From Mermis nigrescens (taxonomy: Eukaryota; Nematoda; Enoplea; Mermithida; Mermithidae): a DNA stretch of 64,000 nucleotides. Below, piece after piece: positions 11,947-24,088 of the stretch (its first letter is position 1; each line of letters starts with the position of its first letter). A model generated the notes under the pieces. That model made no database searches, was not told the origin of the DNA, and saw nothing but the letters and a program-made list of their open reading frames with translations. Both the position numbers and the translations under genes were made by a program. The DNA lies in the NCBI GenBank assembly GCA_036768485.1, contig JAVLUZ010000142.1, positions 14,976,407 through 15,040,406 on the forward strand, written 5' to 3'.

Positions 11947-12683
11947 AGCCTGGTTTATACTTCACGCATCGCGCCGAACTTGCGAAATATCGCAGTCGCA
12001 CGATCGGGCAAAGCACGCGAATTCGATTTATACTATCGCGCGAATCGCAGGATTGTCCGCGATACGATTCTTCGGTTTATACTTCCTGCGAAGTTCGCAT
12101 CGCTTAATAATTCGCGCAGGCAAGAAATTTCGTCGTGCGATGAATCGCATTTCAGTTTATACTTCATCGCGTTCATCTCCGCGAAAAATGTCAAAAATTG
12201 CTAATTTTAGTAACAAGTTGACGTCCGACGCGAATTCGCAAAATTGGGCTCGGAAGCGAATTCGCGTCCTTTTTTTGCGCACATTTCTATTGAACTGTCA
12301 AATTTGACATGTGCAACGCCGATCGACGTGCCTACTTAAATCATTTATGTCACGCAGCAATGCTTTGAATTTGTAGTCAGGTCAGGCGAGGACGAAAATG
12401 AGCAAACATATGCGCGAAAAAATCGTGCGATGATTGGCAAGATTCGCAGAAAAAAATCGCACGATTTATCGCAGGATAGTCGAGTTTGCGAGAAATCGCA
12501 GCAAGTATAAATCGAAGACGCGATGCGACGAATTTTGTCGATTATCGCACGATTTTTCGCAGGAAGTATAAACGGACGGCGCGATGCGTCAATTCGCACG
12601 ATTTTCGCAGGATGTGCTATTTTTAGAAAAAGTCACGCCATTTAATCCTGCGACGCGATCCTGCGTGAAGTATAAATACGGCT
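11947..12683. mobile_element. Harbinger-like MITE with TAA flanks and CGCGA-rich interior
   Basis: Left end AGCCTGGTTTATACTTCACG and right end reading inward AGCCGTATTTATACTTCACG form inverted repeats. Both are flanked by TAA (11944-11946 and 12684-12686), the target preference of PIF/Harbinger elements. The interior repeats TTTATACTTC and TCGCACGATT/TCGCAGGA motifs on both strands and is far richer in CpG than its surroundings. No transposase is encoded. Inserted just after the gypsy GPY/F module. Confidence 0.65.
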
Positions 12684-13440
12684 TAAGCCCACCAATCGCA
12701 CGCATAGACGAACGAGGCCGTTCGTCAGCGGCCGACGAGGATGTCGCCTAGCTCACAAAATAATCGTGCATAAATGTATATGTCATCTAAATCTTTGCAT
12801 ACATTTTACGTCTTTTCTAATCGTTATGCAGTATAATTACTTAAGATAAGGCATCACAAAGTACACACGCATGTTTCTCACATTCAACACATATACAGGC
12901 GATTCTGAGACAGATGCAGACGAGCACTAACCATCTTTTTCCGTAAAATGTACCTACGCATTATTTTCTTGACATAAGTAAAGCTGCAAAAACAAAGCCA
13001 GCATTCAGCACATGGCATACTGTAAGGCAAGCACTACACATATTACGTATACTGTAATTCGCAAACAGACGTATAAATGTTGTAATACTCAGTCATACTG
13101 TAATGTAAAATCATGCAAAACTTTCTTTTCACACGGCACACCACATGCTTAAAGTTCTCCTCTGGGCCTCCAAAACAATTCAAATGGAACAATACAATAG
13201 CCGCCAAGACCAAGAACAATAGACAATTCCAACGTCCGCCTAAAGCCTGATTTAATGGTAGATAAAGTGAAATCCGTAACGTTTCGTTGGTGTATGTTTT
13301 TAAGATTTCATCGTATGGCTGCGTAATAGTAAAACTGGAATATTTGTGTTAGGGTCGAACCTGAGGGCTAGGAATAAGCTTACTTTGGAAATAAGGGCAA
13401 CCCTTGTTTAATTCCTAGCGGAAGAATCATCGGTTTAGCA
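12684..13440 (+). other. Probable gypsy 3' tail, LTR not resolved
   Basis: Continues the gypsy element after the MITE. GC-rich sequence around 12715-12750 (GGCCGACGAGGATGTCGCC) resembles the post-integrase tail of many gypsy elements. An LTR probably follows, but with only one end in the window I cannot define it. Confidence 0.35.
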
Positions 13441-13447
13441 TTGACAA

Positions 13448-13577
13448 TGCCAATGGATAGTGCTTGATGAGAAACGTCGAAAAATGGTGTTTTTATCGCC
13501 ATACCACCATTTTTAAGGCCATTTTTCGACCTTCAAAAATCTTGCACCCCCCAGAATTTTCTTGCTGCCCACGTATG
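13448..13577 (+). mobile_element. CAYACSTGGGC-family MITE, 3' fragment
   Basis: Matches the last half of the family from GCCAATGGATAGTGCTTGATG to CTGCCCACGTATG. The 5' half is absent. Confidence 0.75.
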
Positions 13578-13959
13578 GTTGTCACCCAGAAGAATCCAGT
13601 AGACCCCCGTAAAATCGATACATTACCCCAGAATTAAATTTTGGCATGTTTTTTTGATTTTTGCGAGTCTTTTACCACCCAGACCCCAGAATTCGGTCGC
13701 TGTGACCATGAACATACATGCATAGCAACCAAATTTTGGACGAGGAGGGGATTCGATGGAGAAAAATCGCATAAAAATAGCACCAAAAATTCAGTTCTGG
13801 GTCTTTCAGATTTTCTGGTGTCCGAAATCCCACGCCCATGAGCGCTGTGGTGACTGACAAATCATGATTATGTATTTAATTATCAGAGTGTATCTATCGA
13901 AAATTCTCAACGACACTGCTTGTTAAAAATAGAATTTATGCTCAGATTGACTTACTATA

Positions 13960-14372
13960 GTCTGTTCATTCTAAAAGGCCCATTTTTGCTTGTCTTGTTA
14001 CTGTAATATATTTTTACTGCACAAATGGCATCTTCGATTGTACTCTCGTAACAGCTGGTTGCTTCAAACTCGTCTTATTGATGTTTAATGTGCTTTGCTT
14101 GATATGTGGCGCATCTATATTCTGTTTCACACAAGTTTGGGTATACATTCTAAACACCATGTCCGACGATAAGCCGATAGATTACGATTATAGAATTGAT
14201 TTGATATATAATTATGGTAATCCGTTGGCTAAATTTTAAAAAATTCTTGGAAATTAAGCCCAAACTTATGTGAAACAGACTATAAGTGACTGCCTCAACA
14301 ACCTAACCTGTGAAATATTCTGCTACAGTAATAAGCTGTAAGCAAAAATGGGCCGTTTGGAATGAAACAGAC
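13960..14372. mobile_element. TA-flanked mariner-like MITE, copy 1, carrying a nested MITE
   Basis: Inverted ends GTCTGTTCATTCTAAAAGGC and GTCTGTTTCATTCCAAACGG (right end read inward), each flanked by TA (13958-13959, 14373-14374). GGCCCATTTTTGCTT lies just inside both. Homologous to 38163-38405. The interior is interrupted by another TA-flanked element at 14120-14280. Confidence 0.75.
14120..14280. mobile_element. Short TA-flanked MITE nested in 13960-14372
   Basis: Inverted ends TTCTGTTTCACACAAGTTTG and GTCTGTTTCACATAAGTTTG (right end read inward), with TA on both sides. It is absent from the homologous copy at 38163-38405, which confirms nesting. Confidence 0.7.
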
Positions 14373-14871
14373 TACAGTTTTGATTAGTTTCTGTATCAAA
14401 TATAAATACTAATCTTTTCGAAATTAAAATGCTGAAGGGGAGGTCCATGAAGCAGTCCCATAATCAAGGAATAACTCTAAAATTACATTAGCAAGAAATC
14501 TAAATACATGCAATGTATAGGCAGTAACATTTAGATACATAGGAGTAGTAACGTACGATGCGGTTGATTTAGAACTTTACCACACGCTTGGAAATGGTCA
14601 CTGGAACGACATTTTCCGATATTCACCTGAGCACATTTACCATTGTGTACGACGAGTATGTAGTATGCCAACTAATTTTAGCGAGAAGTGTAATTATTCA
14701 CGATCATTTATTTTTATGTCCCATGCCAATTTAATTGAGGATCTATTGGTACAGTCAATTCCATTAAGCTGGTTAAGTTGGTTATACTCGAAAAAGCGTA
14801 ATGAAGTGTAGTTTTAGAGATTCTATTCAGACACGTAGGCATTGTTGTTATAAGATAAATTGCATTGTATG

Positions 14872-15116
14872 CATACGTGGGCAGCAAGAAAATTATGCGG
14901 GGGTGCAAGATTTTTCAAAGGTCAAAAAATGGCGTTAAAAATGGTGGCATTGCGTAAAAAACACAATTTTCCGACGTTTCTCATCAAGCGCTATCCATTG
15001 GCATCAAAAAATTGCGAAAAAAACGAAAAATTTTCAAAAATTGAATTCTGGGGGGTATTTTGGTTTCTCGGAGGGGGTGCATACCCCCTAACCCCAACCC
15101 CCAATGCGCAGGTGTA
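14872..15116 (-). mobile_element. CAYACSTGGGC-family MITE with perfect 8-bp TSD
   Basis: CATACGTGGGCAGCAAG at one end, GCGCAGGTGTA at the other. Flanked by identical ATTGTATG at 14864-14871 and 15117-15124. Confidence 0.88.
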
Positions 15117-15752
15117 ATTGTATGCCGTTTTGATAAAGACGGGTCTAAATATAATGTAATCCAATACCTCTAAACATTTAGGCATTTTGCCGTCCTCTTC
15201 ATGTATTTTCAACTCGTCAGGTGGCCAATCACGCCCCAATAGCTATTTCATCATTAGCCACTGCGATTTCATTAATAATTCTTGAATTTTTGTGTTATTA
15301 AAATCATAGCTATGTATTGGGGTTGACCGACGGCAGCATTGGATTCTATAAAAATAGACAATAAAAATTCACTAGTGGTCATCAAATTAAATGCCGATCG
15401 CAACGCACTCCACCTATGTTGGATCAAGACACGCATCAGTCGTTGTTAAGCTGACCATTTTTGATATCTCGGCCAACAGTTTGACCGATTTTCTGTCATC
15501 TGTACTATGAAAATCACTATTTAGACAGTGGCAAATTGGCCCCACTGTATGGGTAGAGATTAAGCTTGAACCTTTTTGTTAGCCCGTTGCTTCATTGTAA
15601 TCAAACCGTTCAAATGTAAGAATGTTATATAATTTTGCGTGATGTTTTGTGTATTTATGCCAAATTTCGCAGCGAACGCTCTCGTATTACGCTTTTGTGC
15701 TGCAAAATATTCGGAAAAGTGACCAATTTCGCCCCATTTTACGCTATACCAC

Positions 15753-16258
15753 CACATCTGGGCGTGGGGGGTTTGGGGGGTATGCACCATACGTGGGCAG
15801 CAAGAAAATTCTGGGGGGATGGTGCAAGATTTTTTTGAAGGTCGAAAAATGGCCTTAAAAATGGTTGTATGGCGATAAAAACACCATTTTTCGACGTTTC
15901 CTCATCAAGCACTATCCATTGGCATCAAAAAATTGCGAAAAAAACGAAAAAATTTCAAAAATTGAATTCTGGGGGTATTTTGATTTCTGGGGTGGGGTAT
16001 TTTGGTTTCTGGGGGGTGGGGCGTGCGCCCCCACGCCCAGAGTGTGGTATGCACCCCTAGAAACCAAAATACCCCCCCCAGAATTCAATTTTTGAAATTT
16101 TTTTTCGTTTTTTTCGCAATTTTTTGATGCCAATGGATAGTGCTTGATGAGAAACGTCAAAAAATTGTGTTTTTATCGCCATACCACCATTTTTAAGGCC
16201 ATTTTTTGACCTTCAAAAAAATCTTGCACCCCCAGAATTTTCTTGCTGCCCACGTATG
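15753..16258 (+). mobile_element. CAYACSTGGGC-family MITE (outer copy, interrupted)
   Basis: Starts CACATCTGGGCGTGGGG and ends CTGCCCACGTATG, with flanks TATACCAC and TATGCCAC. It is interrupted after its first 35 bases by an opposite-strand sister copy. Confidence 0.85.
15788..16046 (-). mobile_element. CAYACSTGGGC-family MITE nested in a sister copy
   Basis: Flanked by perfect 8-bp GTATGCAC (15780-15787 and 16047-16054), a duplicated site of the outer element. Opposite orientation to its host. Confidence 0.9.
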
Positions 16259-16665
16259 TATGCCACTGCATGCAAATGTGTTAGTGTGTATACTATGCAG
16301 AAAAGGAACAATAGGCTTATCTTCAAATAATGCATTAAACATATAAACAAATTTAATGCCGAATCACGCACAATAAAGCATATACATAAATAGAAAAACT
16401 AGATAAGAACAGCCACAGAAGAAAAGCTAGAATCGAAATACCGGATGATGTGTTAAACGACGGCGTTAAATCAGAAACGGGATAAAATATTCAGAGCCGA
16501 AATTACGGATAAAGAAACAGAGCGCCCACGCAAACAATCGAGGGGAGAGGTCGGCCGTTCTTTTATTTTTTACTCGAAAAATTTAGAAAGTTGCAATTTT
16601 ACACCTAATAAAATTGATAAAACGTTCATACTTTCGTACAAAAACTTCATTCAAGGAGTCGGTAG

Positions 16666-16919
16666 CATAGGTGGGCAGCACCAAAATTCTGGGGGGGTGA
16701 AAAAATTTTCAAAGGTCAAAAATGGTCTTAAAAGTGGTCGTCGTATGGCGAAAAAGACATCATTTTTCGACGTTTCTCATCGAGCACTATCCAATGGCAT
16801 CAAAAAATCGCTAAAAAAGCAAATAAATTCAAAATTTGAATTCTGAGAGGTATTTTGATTTCTGGGGGGTATTTCAAATTCTGGGGGTGCATAATCCCCA
16901 ACCCCCAGGCCCATGTGTG
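16666..16919 (-). mobile_element. CAYACSTGGGC-family MITE with perfect 8-bp TSD
   Basis: CATAGGTGGGCAGCACC to CCCATGTGTG, flanked by GTCGGTAG at 16658-16665 and 16920-16927. Confidence 0.88.
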
Positions 16920-16929
16920 GTCGGTAGAC

Positions 16930-18100
16930 TAGCCCAAATCCGACCGAAAACTTTACATTCCTAGCCATTTTGCGGTAATTTCTCAAAATGCAATTTACTT
17001 ACTCTCTTTTGATGGTCGGCCAGCCAAAACATTTCAGCCCAAGTTAAGCATGTATTAGATTTTGAAAATTTTTGTTTTGAGCGATTTTTTTGAGACAAAA
17101 TGATAGCATTTTATGCTTCTTTTTTACCTTGGTCTGAAAATCATTCTTTAAGTTCAGATTAACTAAATCTACATAAAATTCTTAAATTATTCCTTTTTGG
17201 GATATAGCCAAAACATAAATCCATAGCCCGACCTCGACCTCTATTACGTGCATGCCGCCGGTCGAGTAATTAATTACTGTAAGAGCTAACAATATGTATA
17301 ACGTACGCATGATAAGTATAGGACGGAAAAATCGATAAATCCGATCGATCCAAGTGAACTTCACCGTCAAGAAAATAAAGTGAAGTGAACGGAAACAGCC
17401 CGAAAAAAACCATTAAAAACAGAGATATGTGTAAAGATATGAAAAAGTAAAGTGCGACGAATTGCACGAAATGAAAAGTTGCCCAAAAATATGATGCACG
17501 GTCACATATGTATGTTAGAAATAAAGCGTCGAACTCTCACTGTACGCTAAATATGATTTAAATATGCGCTTGGTAACCCAAACAATATGGTTTCGGAGTA
17601 ACCGACGAAAATAAATTACATCTGATTGGAAATTTGCCAGAAAACGTAGCTAACTAAGGAAGCTGGCGAAATTCGGTTTACTGAGCTAAGCATACAACAA
17701 TATTCTCATCCTACAGGATCAGAGGGGAAGGGGGTTTCAGAGTTCGCGACATTTCCAGAGTTTCCGAAAATTTCCTGAAAATTCGCAGAAAAGGTGTTTT
17801 TCTAAGCGTTTTTAGCTATTTAGTTATTCAAAGTGCCAAATTTTCGGCGCTTCGCGCCACGTACTCATGTTTTCATTATATTTAGTTCAATTTATTCGAC
17901 TTTTTTGTTGTTTTTCTCTCGAAATTTTCTTGTGTTTTTATGCTCTAGAAAGATAACGCCGAAAAACCAGAATCAGAAACCCAGAATTCCCATACTGTGC
18001 ATGTCTGATTCTCACTACAACAAAAATCGTAATAATTTAAACATTACATTGAAAAATGGCTTTACATTAAAAACTACTCGAAATCTAAAACCGTTCTCTA
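16930..18100. other. No gene recognised, decayed repeat with GGCGC hairpin
   Basis: AT-rich DNA without a supported coding region. 17700-17960 resembles the interior of the hairpin-bearing repeats and carries CGGCGCTTCGCGCC at 17845-17858. Confidence 0.4.
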
Positions 18101-18109
18101 TTTACAACA

Positions 18110-19260
18110 AACGTGCTATACACTCATACATGTTAGTGGGTAGTGTAAAATCACAATTTTTGGGATTAAAGTTGTAGAAAAGTTAGCATTTAAGTTGGCT
18201 TCTGCCGAATAGTGGGATAGTATTTCTCAAAGTACTCATATACTCCTTAATTTTGTAAGCCAATAAAGTGTAAAGAACCAAAATCTCAACTCAATTGCAA
18301 TGAAACTGTGTCAAGGATAGAAAATCGTAAAAAAACTTTGTAAAAAATTCGCAATTGAACTATTATAAACAGTCAACAACATTACACCAAACGAAGTAAT
18401 AAAGAAACCTTACGCACTTTACACCACGTAAACAACATTATTTAGAATAATAATAACTTTATACTTCACGCTGCGATCTGATAAAAACTTTACACCGCGT
18501 TTTACGCTTTACACGCTGTCGCATCTCATCCTATGCAAATAAGCATAATCGCGCAAGCGCTTAAATTCTTACATAACAGCCAGCGCAATAAATCAAATAT
18601 AAATAATATATTTATATATAAAAATCAGTCGATAAAATGCGAAAAATTTACAAATAAGTTAATTATGTATTAATAAAAATTGTCATAAGACAACAAAATC
18701 CGCTGTAACCATTAGGCAACAACGACGTAAGTATGTAAATAATAGGAGCATATACTCGTGTTATAAAAGCGTAACTAATTCACTGCACTTTACACCACAT
18801 AGAAAATTATTTCTTTCAAGAAAATAATTGACAAGCTGCCAAATTTTGAAAAATCTTTCAAATACAAAGTCTAAGAGAATTGAAAATTCTACGAGTTTGA
18901 AAAACTTTATGCAATAGAACATATCGACTAGTGGTTATTCCAATTACAGTATACATGCCCTGCTTTACACACTATTATGCTCGATTACATACGTACAGTA
19001 TCACAAAAAAACGAAGAGCATTTGTCACCGTTAAGATTGACTAACGAGAGTTTAAAAAATAGTGAAATTCGAATTAAAAAAATCGATAGACTTCAAAGTT
19101 GCTTTAGACGAATCGGACCATTTGACTACGACGTTGTTAGAAAGAGTGTAAAGTGAAATTAAATACGTTTGTAAAGCATCAAACGCCTCCTTTCGAAAAA
19201 GAAACACGTAGGTGGGCATTGTCGGCTAGTCGAAAATTATGCATGGCCTGCGGTGTAAAC
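18110..19260. repeat. GTGTAAA/TTTACAC-rich block
   Basis: Several GTGTAAA or TTTACAC copies (for example near 18140, 18270, 18420, 18790, 19150 and 19250) in AT-rich DNA, like the larger blocks at 39, 53 and 61 kb. No end structure seen, so this may be a decayed relative. Confidence 0.4.
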
Positions 19261-19269
19261 AAAATGACG

Positions 19270-20515
19270 TATAATACACAAAAACATTAATAATTATTTA
19301 CCGATAAATAATTGTATTTATTTATTTTTCTGCATGTCATTTTTCGTAAGTTTGTGAAAATTTCAAACCTTTTTTCGACGGGTTTAAGAAAAATCTTGTG
19401 CTGTACAGAAATAAGTAAAACGTTTTTTTCCAACATCGTACAAGTAAGTTTTACCGAAAAAAATGAAGCTCGCATAAGAAGCGAAAACAAATTATGGCAT
19501 ATTTGCATTCCGGTAAGTTCCCCCTCAATTTTTTATTTTAATTTTAATTTTATCACCTTCCTTTGAATTTGAATTTTGATTTTTTTCGATATGAATTCCT
19601 CGATAAGTGTAAAAGACCAGGCTCGTATTCGCCCCAAGGGGCTAATTTTATGGATAAATAGATAGTTTGCTCAACAATTCAGAGACCCTTTTGAAGTATC
19701 TGAAATAATGTGAATTTTCCGAGATCTTTTAACATGCTCTTCCATTGAGATCGTACAATTGTGATATTTTTACAAAAAATCATTCTTTCAAACTACTAAA
19801 TGTAAAATAAAAACAGTAAGATGGAAAATCATTAGTACTGTAGGAGGAATTTCTTGCTAGCCTTAAGCATTTACCATCATTGCAATTATTCCTGAAAGAT
19901 TAGGAAAGTTAGAAAAATCACAGATCACATCTCCTCGAGGATTTTGCAAGATTAGAGTTATATGCTAGTGCACCGCAGGAAAATGATGAAAATGTTATAA
20001 GGCGCGAAGCGCCAAAATTTCGGAGCTTTCCTGAAGAAAACATGCCAAAATGTCCATACAGCCGTGCATTAACTTAGAGATGTTTTTATTGCATCCAGAA
20101 CGTATTAATTTCACATTACGCTAGCCTTTATCTCTGATTTCCAATTTAATTTATACTTATTATTCTATTTCGTTCATATTTTCTTCTCAATTTCTAAGGT
20201 TCTTCTCTGTGGGAAAATGCATTACCTCTCATTTACCCTTGAAATCGTTTGAAATTATTAAAGCATCTTCTTCTTCTTGTTCTTTTTCATTTTCTATTTA
20301 TTTAGTTATACTTTTAAAATTTTTCTTCACTTAAATTTTATTAGGTTTTGCTGCTTCCTTTCTTTCCTTTCCCCTTTTCTCTTTCTTTTTTTATTTTGTC
20401 GTGTTGCTTTCAGTTTTTGGACTATAATTCAAATTAGTGGTAGTCAAAAATACTTCTGATGATTAAACTTAATTAATACAATTTAGTAACTTTGTATGTT
20501 AAAACTACAACCGCC
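19270..20515. other. No gene recognised
   Basis: AT-rich and partly pyrimidine-rich (20270-20440). One GGCGCGAAGCGCC hairpin at 20001-20013. Short open frames have no recognisable domain. Confidence 0.4.
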
Positions 20516-20520
20516 CTACA

Positions 20521-20594
20521 GGCCTCTTAGCTCGGTTGGTTAGAGCGTGGTGCTAATAACGCCAAGGTCGACAGTTCGATCCTGTCAGGGGCCA
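20521..20594 (+). tRNA. trnI-AAU: tRNA-Ile (anticodon AAT)
   Basis: Full cloverleaf. The acceptor GGCCTCT pairs with AGGGGCC (one G-T wobble), with discriminator A at 20594. D-arm GCTC/GAGC; anticodon stem TGGTG/CGCCA around loop CTAATAA with anticodon AAT at 20555-20557; variable loop AGGTC; T-arm GACAG-TTCGATC-CTGTC with five perfect pairs. No intron and no encoded CCA. Internal A box (TAGCTCGGTTGG) and B box (GTTCGATCC) are intact, and a T5 Pol III terminator follows at once. In eukaryotes this tRNA, after A34-to-inosine editing, reads AUU, AUC and AUA. It looks functional. Confidence 0.96.
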
Positions 20595-20597
20595 TCC

Positions 20598-20602
20598 TTT
20601 TT
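20598..20602 (+). terminator. Pol III T-run terminator of tRNA-Ile
   Basis: TTTTT begins three bases after the discriminator base, the usual spacing for a tRNA gene. Confidence 0.85.
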
Positions 20603-20952
20603 GAAAATATTCTTCTCAACAAACATGCAATTATATCTATTACGTAAATGGGTACCTTCACAGACATACACGTAATAGATCGAAATGTGGAATGGAGTCC
20701 CCGCCTTTTTAACCAAAGATACCTAAAAACGGCAAAAAACTCAACTTTTTCCAAAAATCGGGAGGGGGCTAAAAATCTCATGGCTTCAGGAAAGATAGGG
20801 GGTAGATCAACTATGGGTGGGGATCCCCTACCCACCCCTGCTGTGACATGTATGCTAGCAGATTACTTAATATGAAAAAAGTTGTGTAAACAAGAAAGTG
20901 CTGAAAACTGTTGCAGGAGAATGCTGATAGGGTATACCTACTGTTAGATCGA

Positions 20953-21025
20953 CGAGGCCTCGGCCTCGGCCTCGGTAATCCTCGGTCTTTTGAGATCCCT
21001 GCCTCGGCCGAGGGTCAGGAAAATG
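20953..21025. repeat. CTCGGCC-type GC-rich microrepeat
   Basis: Three tandem CCTCGG units followed by TCCTCGGTC and the palindrome CCTCGGCCGAGG. A related stretch occurs at 23655-23765. Confidence 0.7.
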
Positions 21026-21218
21026 ACTGAGACCGAGTGGTTTTTTAATTTTGCATTTTTTGAGTGATGCCGAAATAGCACAAATACAGCAAAAAAACGC
21101 ATGTGCTACAAAAGACCCATCGCCTCAAATGTTATGCCAAGTCAATGCTGTAATATGCCAGCCTATAGACGGCAGAGACAAGACGCATATGCTGATGGAG
21201 ATTAAGTTCAACAGCTCC

Positions 21219-21385
21219 CACCAGTCCCAACAGCCCCACCATCCCCAACAGCCCCACCAATAATCCCAACAGCTCCACCAATCCCAACAGCCCCACCAAT
21301 AATCCCAACAGCCCCACCAGTCCCAAGAGCCCCACCAATCCCGAGCCCCACCAATCCAACAGTTCCACAATTCCAGCAGACCAAC
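21219..21385. repeat. C-rich minisatellite (CCCAACAGCCCCACCA units)
   Basis: About eight degenerate 15-21 bp units such as CCCAACAGCCCCACCAATAAT. The strong strand asymmetry (almost no G on the + strand) produces artificial Pro/Gln-rich or Gly/Trp-rich readings, which I do not regard as genes. Confidence 0.85.
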
Positions 21386-23500
21386 CGTTCAACAGTCCAC
21401 TCTCCCAACCACTAAGCGTGGGGGAGGGATGTTTAGAGTTTGGCCCTCTTCTCAACCCGAAGGAAATTCTGAAATCCCCCCAAATTATGGTGAGCCCCCA
21501 GAATTGTATTTTCAAGACATTTCGGTCACTTCACTCCCACCAGTCCCACAGAATTTGTCCGCTGCCAATGTTGGTTCCAACTGCCCCACTGTTATAATCA
21601 TAGATGCACTAGCACAGACCAGTTCTGGAGAAGGAGTTTTGAGGCAAAAATGACCTCAAAACTAGCATGAAGTGGCCAAAACATGCAAAAACTACTTAAT
21701 CTCGCATTTTTTGGCTATTTTAAAGCAGATTGGCGTGCAAGTTTTGGTTGTCATTCAATTTGTAACGCTTATCTTCTCCTTTTTCTCATGAGACATTGCT
21801 TCTCTCATTTTTTTTCTATGAAGTGATTAGGCTGATAATGAGCAGGAATCTAATCTTGCAGAGACGGCTCGAATAGTGGCAAAATCACTTGATTGCGCAA
21901 AAATGCAAAGCTTCAATTCTAGCGCGGGTCTACCAGTTTCTCAGGTTGTGTGACCTTCTGACAATGTAACCCGCACGCTTCTTGCTGCAGTCACTTGATG
22001 ACAATATGCAGAAGTCGAATAATAGTCAAAAAATATCTTGAGTCAAACGGAGCCCGTCACAATTCGGAGAATTTATGTAGCCGCAGCACATTCGTCCAAT
22101 GCCCTTTCTCTTTATGGTACCTTGGGCACTACAAGTGCTATTGAGGACAGTGGGAGCTCGTAGGAATGTTGAAACTGTAAGAGAGGGGGGGGAAAAGAAA
22201 GCCTGTAGTGATGGCATATTAACTAATGGCCATATGAAGGCAAGGCTCATCAGAATTATTGAACTCAAAGATGTGAAACAGGGCTGTTGGAACAGTGGAA
22301 CTGTCAGGGCTGGTAAAGAACTGTTGAGACATCACTGATTAAAGATAGGCTTTGTCTCGTGGGCGTTTTCACGTGTTCTTCTTGCACAAAAGTATTTGAT
22401 TTCTAGCCTGGAAAGTTGACATGGGTAGAAAATTCATATGGCATGATGCGAGCCAAAGGTAGTTTAAATTTACATAATGATTACAGAAGCATTTAGATTA
22501 TTGTACAAGCGCTTGCACAGATAGTTTCATGTTTATATTTGTTTACACAAAGAAATGAGCAAGAATTCGGCTCAACTCAACATAATCGTCACTAAAGAGC
22601 TGAATGATGGAGTATGCCTAGACCATAAGTGCCATGATATCATGCTGACAGATAGATATGTGAACAGACCTGCCATTCAACATTTGCAGTTGGTTGACTC
22701 ATATTAGAATCACATTTACTTTTGTAGATTCTGCTCACCTTAGAAGCAATATATTTTCCAGGTTTCTAGTTCAATTCTTTTTGCATGTGCTGCATATCTG
22801 CAGTGTTAATTTTCCATTTCTCTATTAGTGATCTGGCACAATAGTAAAATGTTTTTATTCCTGGTACCTGGATATACCTGGTACACCATAGTGCACCTAC
22901 TAAGAATCATCTAAATGAGGCAAAGTGCCAAAAATTGACATTTTTTCTCTTGAAATATACTTTCTGCCATTATAAAGATATAGAACACACAAATAGTGCG
23001 ATAGCGAAAACGAGCTGAATGATTAAGACGGATAGTAATTTGTCGTAATGCTTGTTTACTGTATACGTACCATAGTTTCACAAGGTCGAAAGTTCAGGGT
23101 GAACCTAAATTAGGACCACTAATTTAGAGTCTAGGCCTTTTTTGCAGGTCAAATATGAAAATGGCTAAAACATCCTGTATAATATGTTTTAATGTGAAAA
23201 ACTGCATTTAACAAATATTTTATCCCATTCTGACTAGTTTCGTCGCTCTTGAGAGTAAAAATATAAGAATCCACCGAAAATTTAGTTTTTCAGATCATTT
23301 TAAGTTTATTCTAGGTATTTTATGGGTAAACAAAACAGAAGTGTATTAAACAGCGCGAAGCGCCGAAAATTTTAACGGGCCTGCTGCTTTTGTACCCAAA
23401 TCATTGCAGAAAATCTTTGATAGCTCAAAATCGTCTGACAGTGATTCAAGTCTTGTACCCCGAGGTCGGGGTAATACCCCTCACCCCCATGGGAATGTGT
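21386..23500. other. No gene recognised
   Basis: Short open frames at 21429-21653 and 22099-22338 are somewhat less AT-rich than the surroundings but show no motif I recognise and no convincing splice partners. The hairpin AGCGCGAAGCGCC lies at about 23352. Confidence 0.35.
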
Positions 23501-23654
23501 GATACCTACCTTTAAATAAAATTAAAATAATAGCTTGTTAGCTCTGAACTATATTACACTAATCAATCCTAATAAGTTGCTCGTACCCACATCACATGGA
23601 GCATATGTGCCCTATATTGTTTGTACTCATACTCATACAGAGTGTATTACAAAT

Positions 23655-23765
23655 CCTCGGTCCCTCGGTCCCTCGGGTTCTCGGCCCCGGCCTCTGGCCG
23701 AGGCAAGATTTCAAAGTTCCTCGGTTTTGGCCTCGGCCGAGGGAAAACAAGACCCTCGTCCGATC
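23655..23765. repeat. CTCGGCC-type GC-rich microrepeat, second copy
   Basis: CCTCGGTCCCTCGG units, then two CTCGGCCGAGG-like palindromes. Similar composition and motifs to 20953-21025. Confidence 0.65.
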
Positions 23766-23904
23766 CTACTGCATGTGCTGTCCCAACGGAATTTATGCGA
23801 CTTTTTATTTTATTTTTATTTTGTTTCATTTGATCAAATTATTTTTATTCATTTTATTTATTTACCGTAGAAGAGTATCGCTAAAAATCTTTACAATTTA
23901 CCAT

Positions 23905-24088
23905 CAGTGACGGATCCAGATTTTCCAAGAGGGGGAGAGCGGTACCTCTATAAAATGGAACCCTGACTTGGGCGGCACTTGCCAGTTTTTGCATTTCCAG
24001 AACAATAAAGATCGCTCAAAAATCCTCAATTTTGCGCACTAGTTTGGGCCACAAAAGCGGCCGCCACCACCCCCTATATCCGCCCCTG
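23905..24088 (+). mobile_element. hAT-like MITE, CAGTGGCGGAT family, short copy with perfect TSD
   Basis: CAGTGACGGATCCAG to TATATCCGCCCCTG, flanked by identical TTTACCAT at 23897-23904 and 24089-24096. At 184 bp it is a deletion derivative. Confidence 0.88.

Noticed and set aside
21125..21515. Gly- or Trp-rich protein on the minus strand
   Set aside because: All three frames are open because the C-rich minisatellite lacks stop codons; no real coding evidence.
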